From Ceratorhiza oryzae-sativae (Eukaryota; Basidiomycota; Agaricomycetes; Cantharellales; Ceratobasidiaceae), in the NCBI GenBank assembly GCA_030998015.1, contig JARWMV010000009.1, positions 310,001 to 374,000 on the forward strand: 64,000 bases of DNA. The letters run 5' to 3'. This document shows positions 54,866 through 64,000 of this stretch, in pieces. The translations under genes and the position numbers were made by a program. A model generated the notes under the pieces. That model made no database searches. It was given only the letters and a program-made list of their open reading frames with translations, and was not told the origin of the DNA. Positions within the stretch are counted from its first letter, which is position 1. Every line of letters starts with the position of its first letter.

Positions 54866-56397
54866 ATGGCCCAGAGCTCGAGTGCAGCGTCGGTCCAGCC
54901 GCCGGTCGTTCAGGCTGCAATGGCCAAGAAGAAGCCGTATCCGTTTTGGTTGGGAGGTGAGCACGCTTGGCATGTTTGTTTGGGATGTGCGGCTGATAAG
55001 CTACCAGGTGTCGCGGCCAGTATCGCTGCCTCTATCACCCAGTATGCCTCATTCATTTAGACCCGATCACATCTCTGTTGGCTAAATGATCGGCCCATTC
55101 TCATATAGCCCATTGGATCTGACCAAGGTCAGGCTGCAAGCGTCTGGCGACAAACGGATGATTGCCTCGATCCAAAAGACTCTTCGGACAGCTGGTGCGT
55201 GTGATCTGCAGTACAATCATGTGATCCACATCATTGACCGTCGGTTTGGGACAGGCGTCCGAGGTCTATTCGATGGCATCTCTGGCACTCTTTTCCGACA
55301 AATGACATACTCGCTCTGTCGATTCTGGGCGTACGATGAGAGCAAAAAGCTCGTTCATTCCGGTTTGTCCCAACCTCGTTTCATCCGTTCCTCGTTCATT
55401 TATCCGCCGCGCAGGCCCAAACATGCCAGGCTGGAAAATGGCCCTCGCGGGATCCATGGCAGGCGGTATCGCAGGTGTCGTCGGTAACCCCGGAGGTCCG
55501 TCCTAATCGATCACCACCTTTCCCCGCTCCCTCAATCACGTGGAACTGACGTCATCGAAACAGAGATCCTGATGGTGCGCATGCAAGGCGATTTTGCGAA
55601 ACCGCCAGAGAAACGATTAAATTATAAGCATTGTTTCGATGGGCTCTACAAGGTAGGTCGTACGTGGCTGGTTTACACCTGGTCCTGATTGGTCCGTCTA
55701 GATGCTGAGAGACGAAGGGCCGTCGAGTTTGACCCGAGGCATGGCTCCGAATGTGTTTAGGAGTATTTTAATGAACGCGTCTCAACTGGCATCGTGAGTT
55801 GTTTGATGTTGTCTTGACCAGTGTCTAATGTGGTGGTGCAGGTACGACTTTTTCAAGATTAAACTCTTACAGACTGGAATGTTTTCGGACAATATCAACT
55901 TGCATTTTACGGCTAGCTTTGCTGCGGTATGTTTATAGTCTCAATTTGAAAATTCCAAGCTGACCTGACTCAAGGGAACCGTCGCGACGAGTATGTTCAT
56001 CTCATTCTGACGCCGGCCCAGCATTCTAATATGACTGTTTCTCAGCGGTTTGTTCTCCGGCTGACGTACTCAAGAGTCGAGTTATGAACGCGTCAGGACC
56101 AGGTTCATCAGTGCGTATATAACCATGTCGGTCTCGATGCGATTTTTGATATACGAGAACTAGTCGACCTTGGCCGTGATCCGCACGTCAATCGCAAACG
56201 AGGGTGCCATGTTCATGTTCAAAGGGTGAGTCTTGCCCTCTTCGCCTGGTACTTATTGATAAACATGACGTCTCGAATACAGATGGGTCCCCGCATGGAT
56301 GCGACTACAGCCAACCACGATCCTTATCTTCCTCACGTTTGAGCAGCTCAAAAAGGGCGTAGATTTATCGAGATCTAAAGGATATACATTTTTGTAG
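54866..56397 (+). CDS. DIC1: Mitochondrial dicarboxylate carrier
   Basis: Inner-membrane exchanger of malate/succinate against phosphate (SLC25 family). Twelve exons: 54866..54956, 55008..55041, 55109..55194, 55255..55362, 55415..55495, 55564..55652, 55702..55793, 55842..55926, 55975..55990, 56046..56110, 56164..56225, 56283..56397, giving 307 in-frame residues, the normal carrier length. The three repeats show their signature motifs: HPLDLTKVRLQ, NPGEILMVRMQGDF and SPADVLKSRVMN. VRMQGD after repeat-two helix 3 and SRVMN in repeat three are typical of the dicarboxylate subtype. It ends FLTFEQLKKGVDLSRSKGYT. Exon 9 is 16 nt. A copy of the last exon and 3' UTR lies at 60845-61095. Confidence 0.88.
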
Positions 56398-58104
56398 ATA
56401 GGTTCGTTTAGAGCAGTATCTTCGTACAAAGGTTTCACATTTGGATCGAGCCGCGTCGATTGTGAGAGGGGTTTAGATGATTGATGAGCGACGAGGCAGG
56501 TGTTTTGGATGAGTGATGGGCCGCTTGATCTCACCGTGTCCGCGCGGAGCGCCGTCCTCGCCGATCTGTCGTCTCGTTGTAGCAATGCCGCTCTGACTGC
56601 CGAGTGGCAAGCACGCCAACGCCAAAGCGAGCAGCGAGCCCCTGGTGTTCGCTGGTCACTGTGCTATTTTGGTTTGTCAGCCCTGACTCCAAGGCCGCAC
56701 CCCGAGAATACGCTAATCTACACCCACTCGACCTGGTCACCTTCACCCAATCACGTGGCCGGATAGTTTGATGGCATACACGATGTGCACTTTGTCCAGG
56801 TATCTTCAGCCCCGAGGTGAATTTCGCATTATTTCGTAAAGGCAAAGCTCCTTCCGAGCATTCCCAGGCTGCACGTGGGATCTCAACAGCGGGGCATAGC
56901 CCACCTCGGCGCTGGGAGTGCGACAGGAACTAATTGCCCAATGTCTCGGGGCATGCCCCGAGTCGAGCGCAACAGTGCATGGAGAGAGGAGAGAGCGAGG
57001 TAGTGGGCGAGACAAATACGAAGACCAACGAGCTCGCGCTATATGCTCATGGTTCAAGAAGAAACGTGAACTCGTGGTACCATGTGATCCGACCCCCATC
57101 GGTTGAGTGCATCCTCCATGGGCTACGTCCTACTACCCCCATGTTTCATTCCAGCCGGGTCGTGGTTGCCCAAGTCAATTTTCTGCCCCTTTTTCGTAGC
57201 ATTACGACCACTGGCCCTAACTGTGGCCTGATAAGATTAGAGCCGATTCGCTGGACCAAGTTTAAACTCTTGCGAGACTTTTTGAATGCTGATATTATGT
57301 ATAATTTTGTAAACTAATTTTGAAGCCTTTTCATGAGAGAAACGTATATCAATACCTTTTGGTAACTACTTAGTGTGGTTTCAATGTCGTTACAGAAGGC
57401 CAAACACTCATTAACTATTTGAATGTGACGTAAGGAGGATACTTCACTAAATTGCGGTTTAACTGAGCACGCAATATATTGGCCATCTGGAACATCGTGA
57501 GACGTATGAGGATGTAGCCAGATGCCTTCGAAACTTCCATCTGATACACCAAGAAAAGCACAATAGCACAGCTTGTGTGGAACTCGGTATCAAATTTCAT
57601 TTACCTCCAGCTTAGGAGTGCTCCTATTGAATCCGTGCCTCGTTTACCTCGTCTAATTATTTGCTGTTGCATACATGCACCTCTCGTCCCGCCCAGCAAT
57701 CATGTCACTCCGTATAAATATGGAGTTTAGGTGCACTATTGAAGTCCACCTTGGCGCTCGAGTCACGAAGGATGCCCGAGGTCTCGAGTCGATTGACCTA
57801 TTGACCTTCCAGCTGTATCAGCCCTTTAGGCTCTAGGGTGTGCGCCATATACGATTCCTGTATACCGCTTCCTGTCCGAGAGGGGCGGGATGGCGGTTTC
57901 ACAGTCGATGTGATATACGAAAAAGCCAGTCTGCTACATCTTGAAACCCGTTGGTTGTTTCATTATTCAAACACTCAACTGAGATGGATACATTCCTCGT
58001 TCATCTACCCGTTGAACTCAAAGCAAGGTGCCCGCCCACACAGTCCGTACTTCTATAAATCTATCATTGCAACAACGAAACCAGAAAAGTGTAACTTCTC
58101 AGGA
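56398..58104. other. Intergenic region, carrier to CBM1 gene
   Basis: Convergent genes on both sides. No gene seen; the ORFs at 56500-57106 lack domains. The first 130 bp are the carrier 3' UTR, which is duplicated near 60960. Confidence 0.4.
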
Positions 58105-58557
58105 TTAGAGGCACTGGGACCAGAAATCGTTGAGCTTGACGCATGTAGTACCGGGAACACATGTAGTTGGACCCTGTGTGAATGTTAGATTGAACATTGT
58201 CCAGAAGATAGCATATAACTACTCACAGTCCAGACTTTACCCCCGCATATCCCATACTTAGGAATTAAATCGGTCGGAACCGGAGAAGCCGAGGACGTCG
58301 TACTCGTAGGCTTTGTGCTTGTGCTGGTCGAAAATCTCGTCGTGCTGGTAGAAAATCTCGTCGTGGAGGTCGACACTCGCGTGGTGGTTGACGCTGGTGA
58401 GGGTGGGGGTGGGGGTGGGACCTCCTAGAGTACACGTAAGATTCACTCTTCTGATCAAACGGGTTTTGGGAGGGTTATAACTGACCCTGGGGACGACATA
58501 TGCGGTGGCTTGAACCGAAAGCAGGGCTACCGAGACAAAAATCGCCTGAATCTTCAT
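58105..58557 (-). CDS. Small secreted CBM1 protein
   Basis: Predicted secreted cellulose-binding protein of 112 residues with no catalytic domain. Model: complement(58105..58173, 58227..58424, 58486..58557), every exon in phase 0. Signal peptide MKIQAIFVSVALLSVQATA; Pro/Ser/Thr-rich linker with STSTTRF repeats (about residues 25-75); C-terminal fungal-type CBM1: KYGICGGKVWT|GPTTC and VPGTTCVKLNDFWSQC, with the four Cys of two disulphides and aromatic residues (Tyr, Trp, Phe-Trp) on the binding face. CBM1 is normally attached to a cellulase, LPMO or esterase; alone it may act in adhesion or as an effector, which is inference. Confidence 0.85.
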
Positions 58558-60844
58558 ATTGGGGATATATGCGATTGAAGTTAGAGTAAAGAAGGAAAAC
58601 GATGCTTGAGGATGCGCAGCAGCTTTGGATTTTACCCCGACTTTTATATTGGCTTGAGCCCGGCTTTGATGATATTTGAGAGGCTTCCCCGTAATCACAG
58701 CTCCATCCCGGACCCGAATCGCGACATTCTCGGCCACAGATGACCGCTCGTATCAGTATATAGCCAGAACTTGTCCCTGGGTATCTAGAGGCGCATCAGA
58801 CTCGATGATTGGTATCACTATATAGGATGGTTATGTCTTTCCGAGAATACGCGAGGTTTTCGCGTAACTTTGGCTCTGCCAACGCGATATCATGTGACTG
58901 CATAGAATCTGTTTTGATCGCGACACAACTTTCAGACTGCAGCGGTGGTACGTAAATCCAAAGCAGAACAGGGAGCATCCTTTCGTCACTTTGAGCTCTG
59001 AATGTTATTAAATTTCCTGCTTCTACCAGTGGCCTCGGTCCAGGCATCAACTAAGATCTGCACATGCCTGTGCTTCCATGAATTTTCCGACGAAAGTTAC
59101 ATAATCGATGAACCGGAGTCCTATGACTAGATTCTATCTGAGATAAGGTGTCGATAGTCTATGTAAGTTCTATATATAACAGGTATGATGATAGGAACAC
59201 CGGGCGACACGGATCCACTCCTCAAACATGCGGGCTCCATACTTTCAAAGCTTCTAGATCAAACGCAAGGTAATTCAACAGGTGAGAGAAATAAAAGGCG
59301 TGATGACCATTTCATCTCCCGGATCGCTATGATGATGCTCAACCACTGGATGTGAATGATTAAAAACGCAAAACCTTAAGGGCAGTACAGCACTCGTGAC
59401 AACACCGCCCTGCAACCATAACCCGGGGATAAAACCAATTTTGTTTCCAGAATTCATCAACCCTCTTCCCAGTCATGGCTTTCCGTACTCGCCCGAGCAT
59501 CGGAGCAAGTACCTGTCCTGAAAAATCACTATCAATTAGCACTCGGGCCGTCGGTCCGTCGCATACATCACAAATGGATGGAACAAATCACTGGCTTTAA
59601 AGGCATCATGCACATGTTCTGCCAGTCCTGCACTTCGGCCCACTACCTCCTTAAAGAAACTTCCGACAGTGTCACCGGAGACTAACGAAGGGGGAAAACC
59701 GCTGCTGCTGACATGGCATCTTTGGGGTAGCAACTCAATGTGGCGAACGGGTAAAACTACCAGGTGACTGATGAGACCACGTTTCCTCCAATTGCATTTC
59801 GCATTCGGACATCTCACCTAACTCCATTGTGTCATTCAGGCTCTTAAGACTAGCGGAGATAGGAAACGTGACGCACAAGACGTGATTGCCAGCTCACATA
59901 CCACTGTCCCCTTGCCCCCAGTGCGAATGCAATCGAAAGCGGGATGCTCCATCCCCGTGGAGAGCATGGTTCTCAAAATATTTCGTTTATTATACAGTTG
60001 GAAATTGTTTTTTCTCGAGATTCAGGATGAGTAAATCGTAGCACTGCTATTTAAATGGGCTAAGTATTAGTAGAAATTTCAGAACGTATGGCTCTGATAT
60101 GGGGCAATTAACATAGCTAGGAATTTGCATATTTTAGTGAAACCAGATGAAAGATGTATATGTGTGGAATACTTGTTTATGCAATTTGAAACTCGCTTGA
60201 AAATGCGGTGCGGTGCTTAAAGATCGGCTGCATGGTCAGTAGCATGGTTTTTTCACGGTGCAATGTGGAGTTTCTGGAGAATATAAATATACGAATACAT
60301 AAATATATATCGAATATACCAGAATGAACTAGCAATCGCATGACTCGTGTAGTACGAATCCCGCACTTACTGCAACGTTCTATGATGTACTAGAACGTCT
60401 CTTTTTCGTGTATATAAGGAGCCCTGTTTCGCTCCGTAGGTAGTCATCCGCGTACTTGAATATATCATAGTTTTACTCGTCTTAAGCACACTGCGCTCCG
60501 CGCATATAGCATTATATATACATATATTCGTAGTATAGATATCAACAATTTCCACGTGAACTGGGCGCACGGCGAACCATGATTCATTAATTCCAATCCA
60601 TGCTCCCGCTAAGTCGCGGCCATTGCTGTAAGATGCAAAAGTCGTTAATAGCATTCATAAAGCATTTCAAGTGTGATCACCGACCGTGGTGCTTTGGTCA
60701 GGAGAAGCATAACGGTGCCCTCACGCCATAATAAACTTATCCCACTCGATTTCCAACTTACCGAAAGGAGAATGCTCACAAACTTCAAGTAGGAAGTTGT
60801 TTATGATCGTCCGAATTATTCATCCTGTTAAAGAAATAAATTCT
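58558..60844. other. Intergenic region with unassigned minus-strand ORFs
   Basis: 58558 to about 58750 is the CBM1 gene promoter. Minus-strand frames at 58796-59050, 59275-59542 and 59536-59817 read smoothly for 60-93 codons, and might be exons of one unknown or decayed gene (one contains FKASDLFHPFVMYATDRR). I see no family signature and no convincing splice joins. 59900-60840 is A/T-rich with nothing recognised. Confidence 0.3.
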
Positions 60845-61095
60845 CCGATACGGATGGGTTCTCGCATGGATGCAACTCCAACCAGCCGCTGGCCTTGCCT
60901 TCCTCACGCTTGGGCAGCTCCAAAGGAGCGTAGGTGTACCCGGATCTAACTTTCATAATTTATCGAAGACTTTTTCGTTTACAGAAATATTTTTGCACGA
61001 AAATTGGACATTTGAAGCGAGGCGGGCTGGAAGAGCTTTGGATGATTGATGAGCGACAAGCGGGGTTAGTTTGGATAAGCGATGGACATCGATCT
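60845..61095 (+). pseudogene. Duplicated 3' end of the carrier gene
   Basis: The sequence ACGGATGGGTTCTCGCATGG and the 240 bp after it resemble 56281-56530: the last carrier exon (WVPAWMRLQPT...TFEQLKKG region, here with frame changes), then the stop region and 3' UTR, including a shared GATGATTGATGAGCGAC. Introns and upstream exons are absent, so this is a local fragment copy and not a retrocopy of the whole message. Confidence 0.65.
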
Positions 61096-61154
61096 TATCC
61101 TATCAGCACCAAGCGCTCTCCCACCAATCCGTTGGTGGTAATAGTAGTGCTGCT

Positions 61155-61343
61155 GGCTCAGCCAAAAGCCGAGAATTTAACTAGCCCGAACTAGCTCAAC
61201 GTGTCTTGGCACGCTTTGGGGTGCGCACTTGACCCAGACTTGCACTGGAGCATGTGCTACTGGGATCTAACGCATGCTCCAGAGCTTACTTTGATAGCGA
61301 AGCGCTACTGTAGGCTAGCCGGAAATTGGGGGGTTTTGCAGAG
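61155..61343. repeat. Foldback element M3 (MITE-like)
   Basis: About 189 bp with inverted ends: left CTCAGCCAAAAGCCGAGAAT leading into ACTAGCC; right GGCTAGCCGGAAATTGGG and GGGTTTTGCAGAG. An inner pair GGAGCATGTGCTA / TAACGCATGCTCC is also present. Its ends and layout resemble M1 and M2. It is right after the duplicated carrier fragment. Confidence 0.55.
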
Positions 61344-61888
61344 CATGCAGTGCAGTAAGTAAGCACCAGACTCCAGTCTGCGCAGCTCGCTAAACCATTT
61401 TGGGTTTTCCTTGAGAGGGTGACATATCTAACCATCACCGACACTGATCCTACATCAGCCAGCTTCAATAGGTTATCCAGGTCTCACTAGAGGCCGCCAG
61501 GCCGAATCGAGGCTTCGATACGAGACGGCAATTCTGCATGCCCTTGCTTTAATTGAAGGAATGCGGCACGAAGACGTAAGAGTAACGTAGAAACTTGAAA
61601 TAGCCAAGTCTTTTGCATCAGTCCGAAGCACTCGTCGATATTCTTGACTGATTATAGTTCACGTCTCACGCCGAGATTAGCCTTTTGAGCCATGAGGGCA
61701 GGTGTCCAAAGTGTCAGATGAGATGGGTCAGGGCCCTCACTCGATGGTGGCACGATAGCCTGGGAAAAGCATCGATCTATTGGCTCGCGCGGTGGATCAT
61801 ATAAGAAGCTGTGCTCGAGCCCACTGGATCTTTCGTACGGGGCTGCTAACGTTGCGATTTTATCATTGACAAATTTTTTCAATTCGCC
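61344..61888. other. Promoter region of GST 1
   Basis: No supported gene on the plus strand. A minus-strand ORF (61652-61921) overlaps the GST start and is probably spurious. Confidence 0.35.
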
Positions 61889-62795
61889 ATGGTCACTGTC
61901 AAGCTTCACGGCGTGGGTCATTTACTCTGCCTTAGTCTCTTCGAGTCTGACGAGTGCATAGATTGCCTATTCGACTTGCACCAGGCGTGTGCTAACGACC
62001 TGCAACGAGATTGGCGTCAACGTCGAGCTCGTCAAGGTTGATCTGGCCAAAGGCGAACACAAGACACCTGAGTTTATCGCGACCAAACAGCCATTCGGTA
62101 TCATTCCTGTCCTCGAGGTACGTCCATTCTGGCCTCATCTCCTAATCAAAGCCCAAACCAATTACATATCAGGACGAAGACGGCTTCCAGGTGTACGAAT
62201 CCCGCGCAATCGCGCGCTACCTCGTCGCAAAATACGGCAAAGGCTCGCCTCTTCTCCCACCCTCCACCGACGTCAAGGCCTACGGTCTCTTTGAGCAGGC
62301 TGCGAGCATCGAGTATTCGTCTTTTGATCCTCCAGCTTCGGGTCTTGCCTATGAACGCGTGTTTGCCAAGTGAGTGTTGTACAAGGAGCCGTTTTAGTGA
62401 GGCTTGCCTAACCTGACGTTTCGTAGGAACAAGGGGCTGACTCCGAATGAAGAGTTTGCGAAGAAGCACATCACAGCATTGAACGGCAAACTGGATGGAT
62501 ACGAGCGTATTTTGGCTAAGAGCAAATACCTCGCTGGCGAGGTGACATTTCTACTCAATTTGCGTTGTTAGTCCGCTCAGATTTTTGGCGTAGACGTTTA
62601 CCCTGGCGGATCTTTTCCATCTCCCGTACGGCGCTATGACTTACAAGCTAGAACCCTCATTGTTTGACGACAGGCCTAACGTCAAGAGGTGAGTTGATGT
62701 TTTCGTCGCATGGGTTGCTTCTTATATGGTTTTGGTTTAGGTGGTGGGATGATATCACTGCGCGGGAGTCTTGGAAAAAGGCCAATGAATTCTAG
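61889..62795 (+). CDS. Glutathione S-transferase, phi-like, copy 1
   Basis: Cytosolic detoxification enzyme of 213 residues. Exons: 61889..61912, 61962..62117, 62173..62369, 62427..62541, 62594..62688, 62741..62795, all in frame. The N-terminal thioredoxin fold runs MVTVKLHG|IAYSTCTRRVLTTC; the Ser (or Cys) of YSTCTRR is at the catalytic position. Glutathione-site motifs are QPFGIIPVLE and YESRAIARYLVAKYG. The C-terminal helical domain starts at about residue 85 and has SFDPPASGLAYERVF and FTLADLFHLPYGAM, the phi-class 'ADL.H..Y' pattern. It is followed by a tandem paralogue with the same exon lengths. Confidence 0.88.
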
Positions 62796-63388
62796 GCTAC
62801 ATGCGTCTACGTAGTACTTCGTAAAATGAAAGATTCCGGTTAAATTTAAATATTAAGAGACTTCGCTCTGTTCGTTAATGTTGCTTGGAGCACAATCGCG
62901 CCTAATACATAGGTCAACTCGGAACTTTTTCTGACCAACGGCTTTTTGAAACTACTCAAAGACGCAGATTGTTGATTGGAAATTCTTATGGAGATAAATA
63001 AATACGCCCTGCATAGAAAGGTCAGTGACCCACGGCACTTTGATGGCCGATCACGTGGTCCGTATTGGTAAGCGCGCAGCACCACACATTCGAATGTCGG
63101 GAGAACGACACACTGCAACCACGTCAGCAAGTCTTGTCTTCAAAACAATTATTTATTTCCTGACAAACGAATTGAAGCTAAATTATAGATGATGCTACGA
63201 CGCTTACATGTCTGACCAAGCGGGTTAATCATCCAAGAAAATGTCGTGTCGGCAATAACGTGTGCAGCGGCGGGGCCGTGTCTCTTGGCTGGTATAAATT
63301 GCCTGGCCCAAACTCGCTCAGTCTGGCACCAATCGCCTCACCTCCCGAACTTTACCGCATTTATTCACACTCATCCACAACTCTGAAA
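62796..63388. other. Spacer and promoter of GST 2
   Basis: No gene seen. It holds the 3' end of GST 1 and the promoter of GST 2. Confidence 0.5.
63293..63298 (+). promoter_or_regulatory. TATA box of GST 2
   Basis: TATAAA, 96 bp upstream of the start codon at 63389. Confidence 0.5.
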
Positions 63389-64000
63389 ATGACTACTGTT
63401 AAAATCTATGGGGTTCGTGTCGGTATCACAAGCTAGGCCAACGTTACTGACAACTCGACCGTAGCATGCTTTTTCTACATGCACGAAGCGCGTCGCAACA
63501 GTGTGCAACGAAATTGGCATCAAATACGAAATTGTCGAGATTGATTTCAGGAATGCTGCTCACAAGCAACCCGATTACCTAGAAAATATGCACCCCTTTG
63601 GTATGATTCCGGTTCTAGAGGTATGAAAATCTTTAGTCAAGAGAAGGCGATTCATCATTAAATTCAATCTCAGGATACCGATGGAACTAAAATCTATGAG
63701 TCTCGTGCAATAGCTCGCTACCTCACTGCCAAGTACGGGAAAGACAGCGGCTTGCTTCCACCTGCGACGGATGTCAAATCGTATGGGCTCTTTGAGCAAG
63801 CGGCCAGCGTCGAGTACTCTGCTTTTGACCCGCCGGCGAGTGCACTTACGAAAGAACGTGTTTTCAACCCGTGAGCGAAAGCAGTCTGCCTTTATGGGCA
63901 AACCGTCTAAATTTGGTGACTGCTGTAGCATGTTTGGTGTTCAGACCAATGAGGCCCTTGCTACCATCTACGAAGCTTCACTCAAGACCAAACTTGAAGG
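63389..64000 (+). CDS. Glutathione S-transferase, phi-like, copy 2 (3' end cut by window)
   Basis: Tandem paralogue of copy 1. Exons: 63389..63412, 63465..63620, 63674..63870, 63929..>64000; the first three are 24, 156 and 197 nt, exactly as in copy 1. Motifs: MTTVKIYG|HAFSTCTKRVATVC, HPFGMIPVLE, YESRAIARYLTAKYG, ASVEYSAFDPPAS. The open frame continues to the window edge, so C-terminal helices are not seen. Confidence 0.87.

Noticed and set aside
61652..61921. 89-codon minus-strand ORF overlapping the GST 1 start
   Set aside because: No domain, no splice signals, and its start overlaps antisense codons of GST; treated as spurious.
1..64000. CRISPR arrays, bacterial operons, ribosome binding sites, rRNA
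   Set aside because: The DNA is eukaryotic with spliceosomal introns; no regular spaced repeats or rRNA sequence were seen.

Overview
The window is fungal nuclear DNA. Genes carry many short (about 40-70 nt) spliceosomal introns. The gene set (glyoxal oxidase, CBM1 protein, DOMON/cytochrome b561 proteins, F-box/LRR remnants, kinases fused to WD40 or TPR repeats) and the mobile elements (chromodomain Ty3/Gypsy elements, a Tc1/mariner element, a LINE with an RNase H domain) point to an Agaricomycete basidiomycete. A Rhizoctonia/Ceratobasidium-like genome is my best guess, from family content only.

Layout. 1-1565: 5' part of a glyoxal oxidase gene (minus strand). 2430-3127: two divergent F-box remnants. 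3207-19611: a decayed transposase-like gene (minus strand) split by a two-level nested retrotransposon. Gypsy-1 (4051-17193) lies between copies of the 5-bp duplication CTCCG. Gypsy-2 (10184-17077) lies inside the 3' LTR of Gypsy-1, between copies of CCATC. 19865-20989: LRR/F-box pseudogene. 22280-26696: tandem DOMON-cytochrome b561 genes. 28820-31085: an RBM25-like splicing factor, tail to tail with YKT6 (31565-32318). 33290-39979: tandem S41-type peptidase genes. 40122-42609: a 5'-truncated LINE split by a Tc1/mariner element. 42871-51806: a WD40-kinase gene, an MFS transporter and a TPR-kinase gene. 52085-53530: a cluster of foldback (MITE-like) elements. 54866-56397: mitochondrial dicarboxylate carrier. 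58105-58557: secreted CBM1 protein. 60845-61343: copied 3' end of the carrier gene plus another foldback. 61889-64000: tandem glutathione S-transferases, the second cut by the window edge.

Most notable points. (1) Two kinase genes share an all-phase-0 exon skeleton, with several exons identical in length, but carry different N-terminal repeat sensors (WD40 propeller versus TPR). They look like modular, NOD-less receptor kinases. (2) Both Gypsy elements have a primer-binding site that is the perfect reverse complement of a segment about 30 bp after their own LTR TATA box, the hallmark of Tf1-type self-priming. (3) LTR divergence and the disabling stops of Gypsy-1 are mostly CpG-to-TpG changes. 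(4) The S41 tandem pair gives an empty-site control for the LINE insertion and shows a probable gene-conversion tract. (5) Several GC-AG introns occur, two of them facing GT donors in a tandem paralogue. (6) YKT6, RBM25 and one kinase show isolated one- or two-base frame breaks in conserved exons, so some 'pseudogene' signals may be assembly indels.

Gene models are hand-spliced from reading frame, splice consensus and protein-family expectation. No database search was run.
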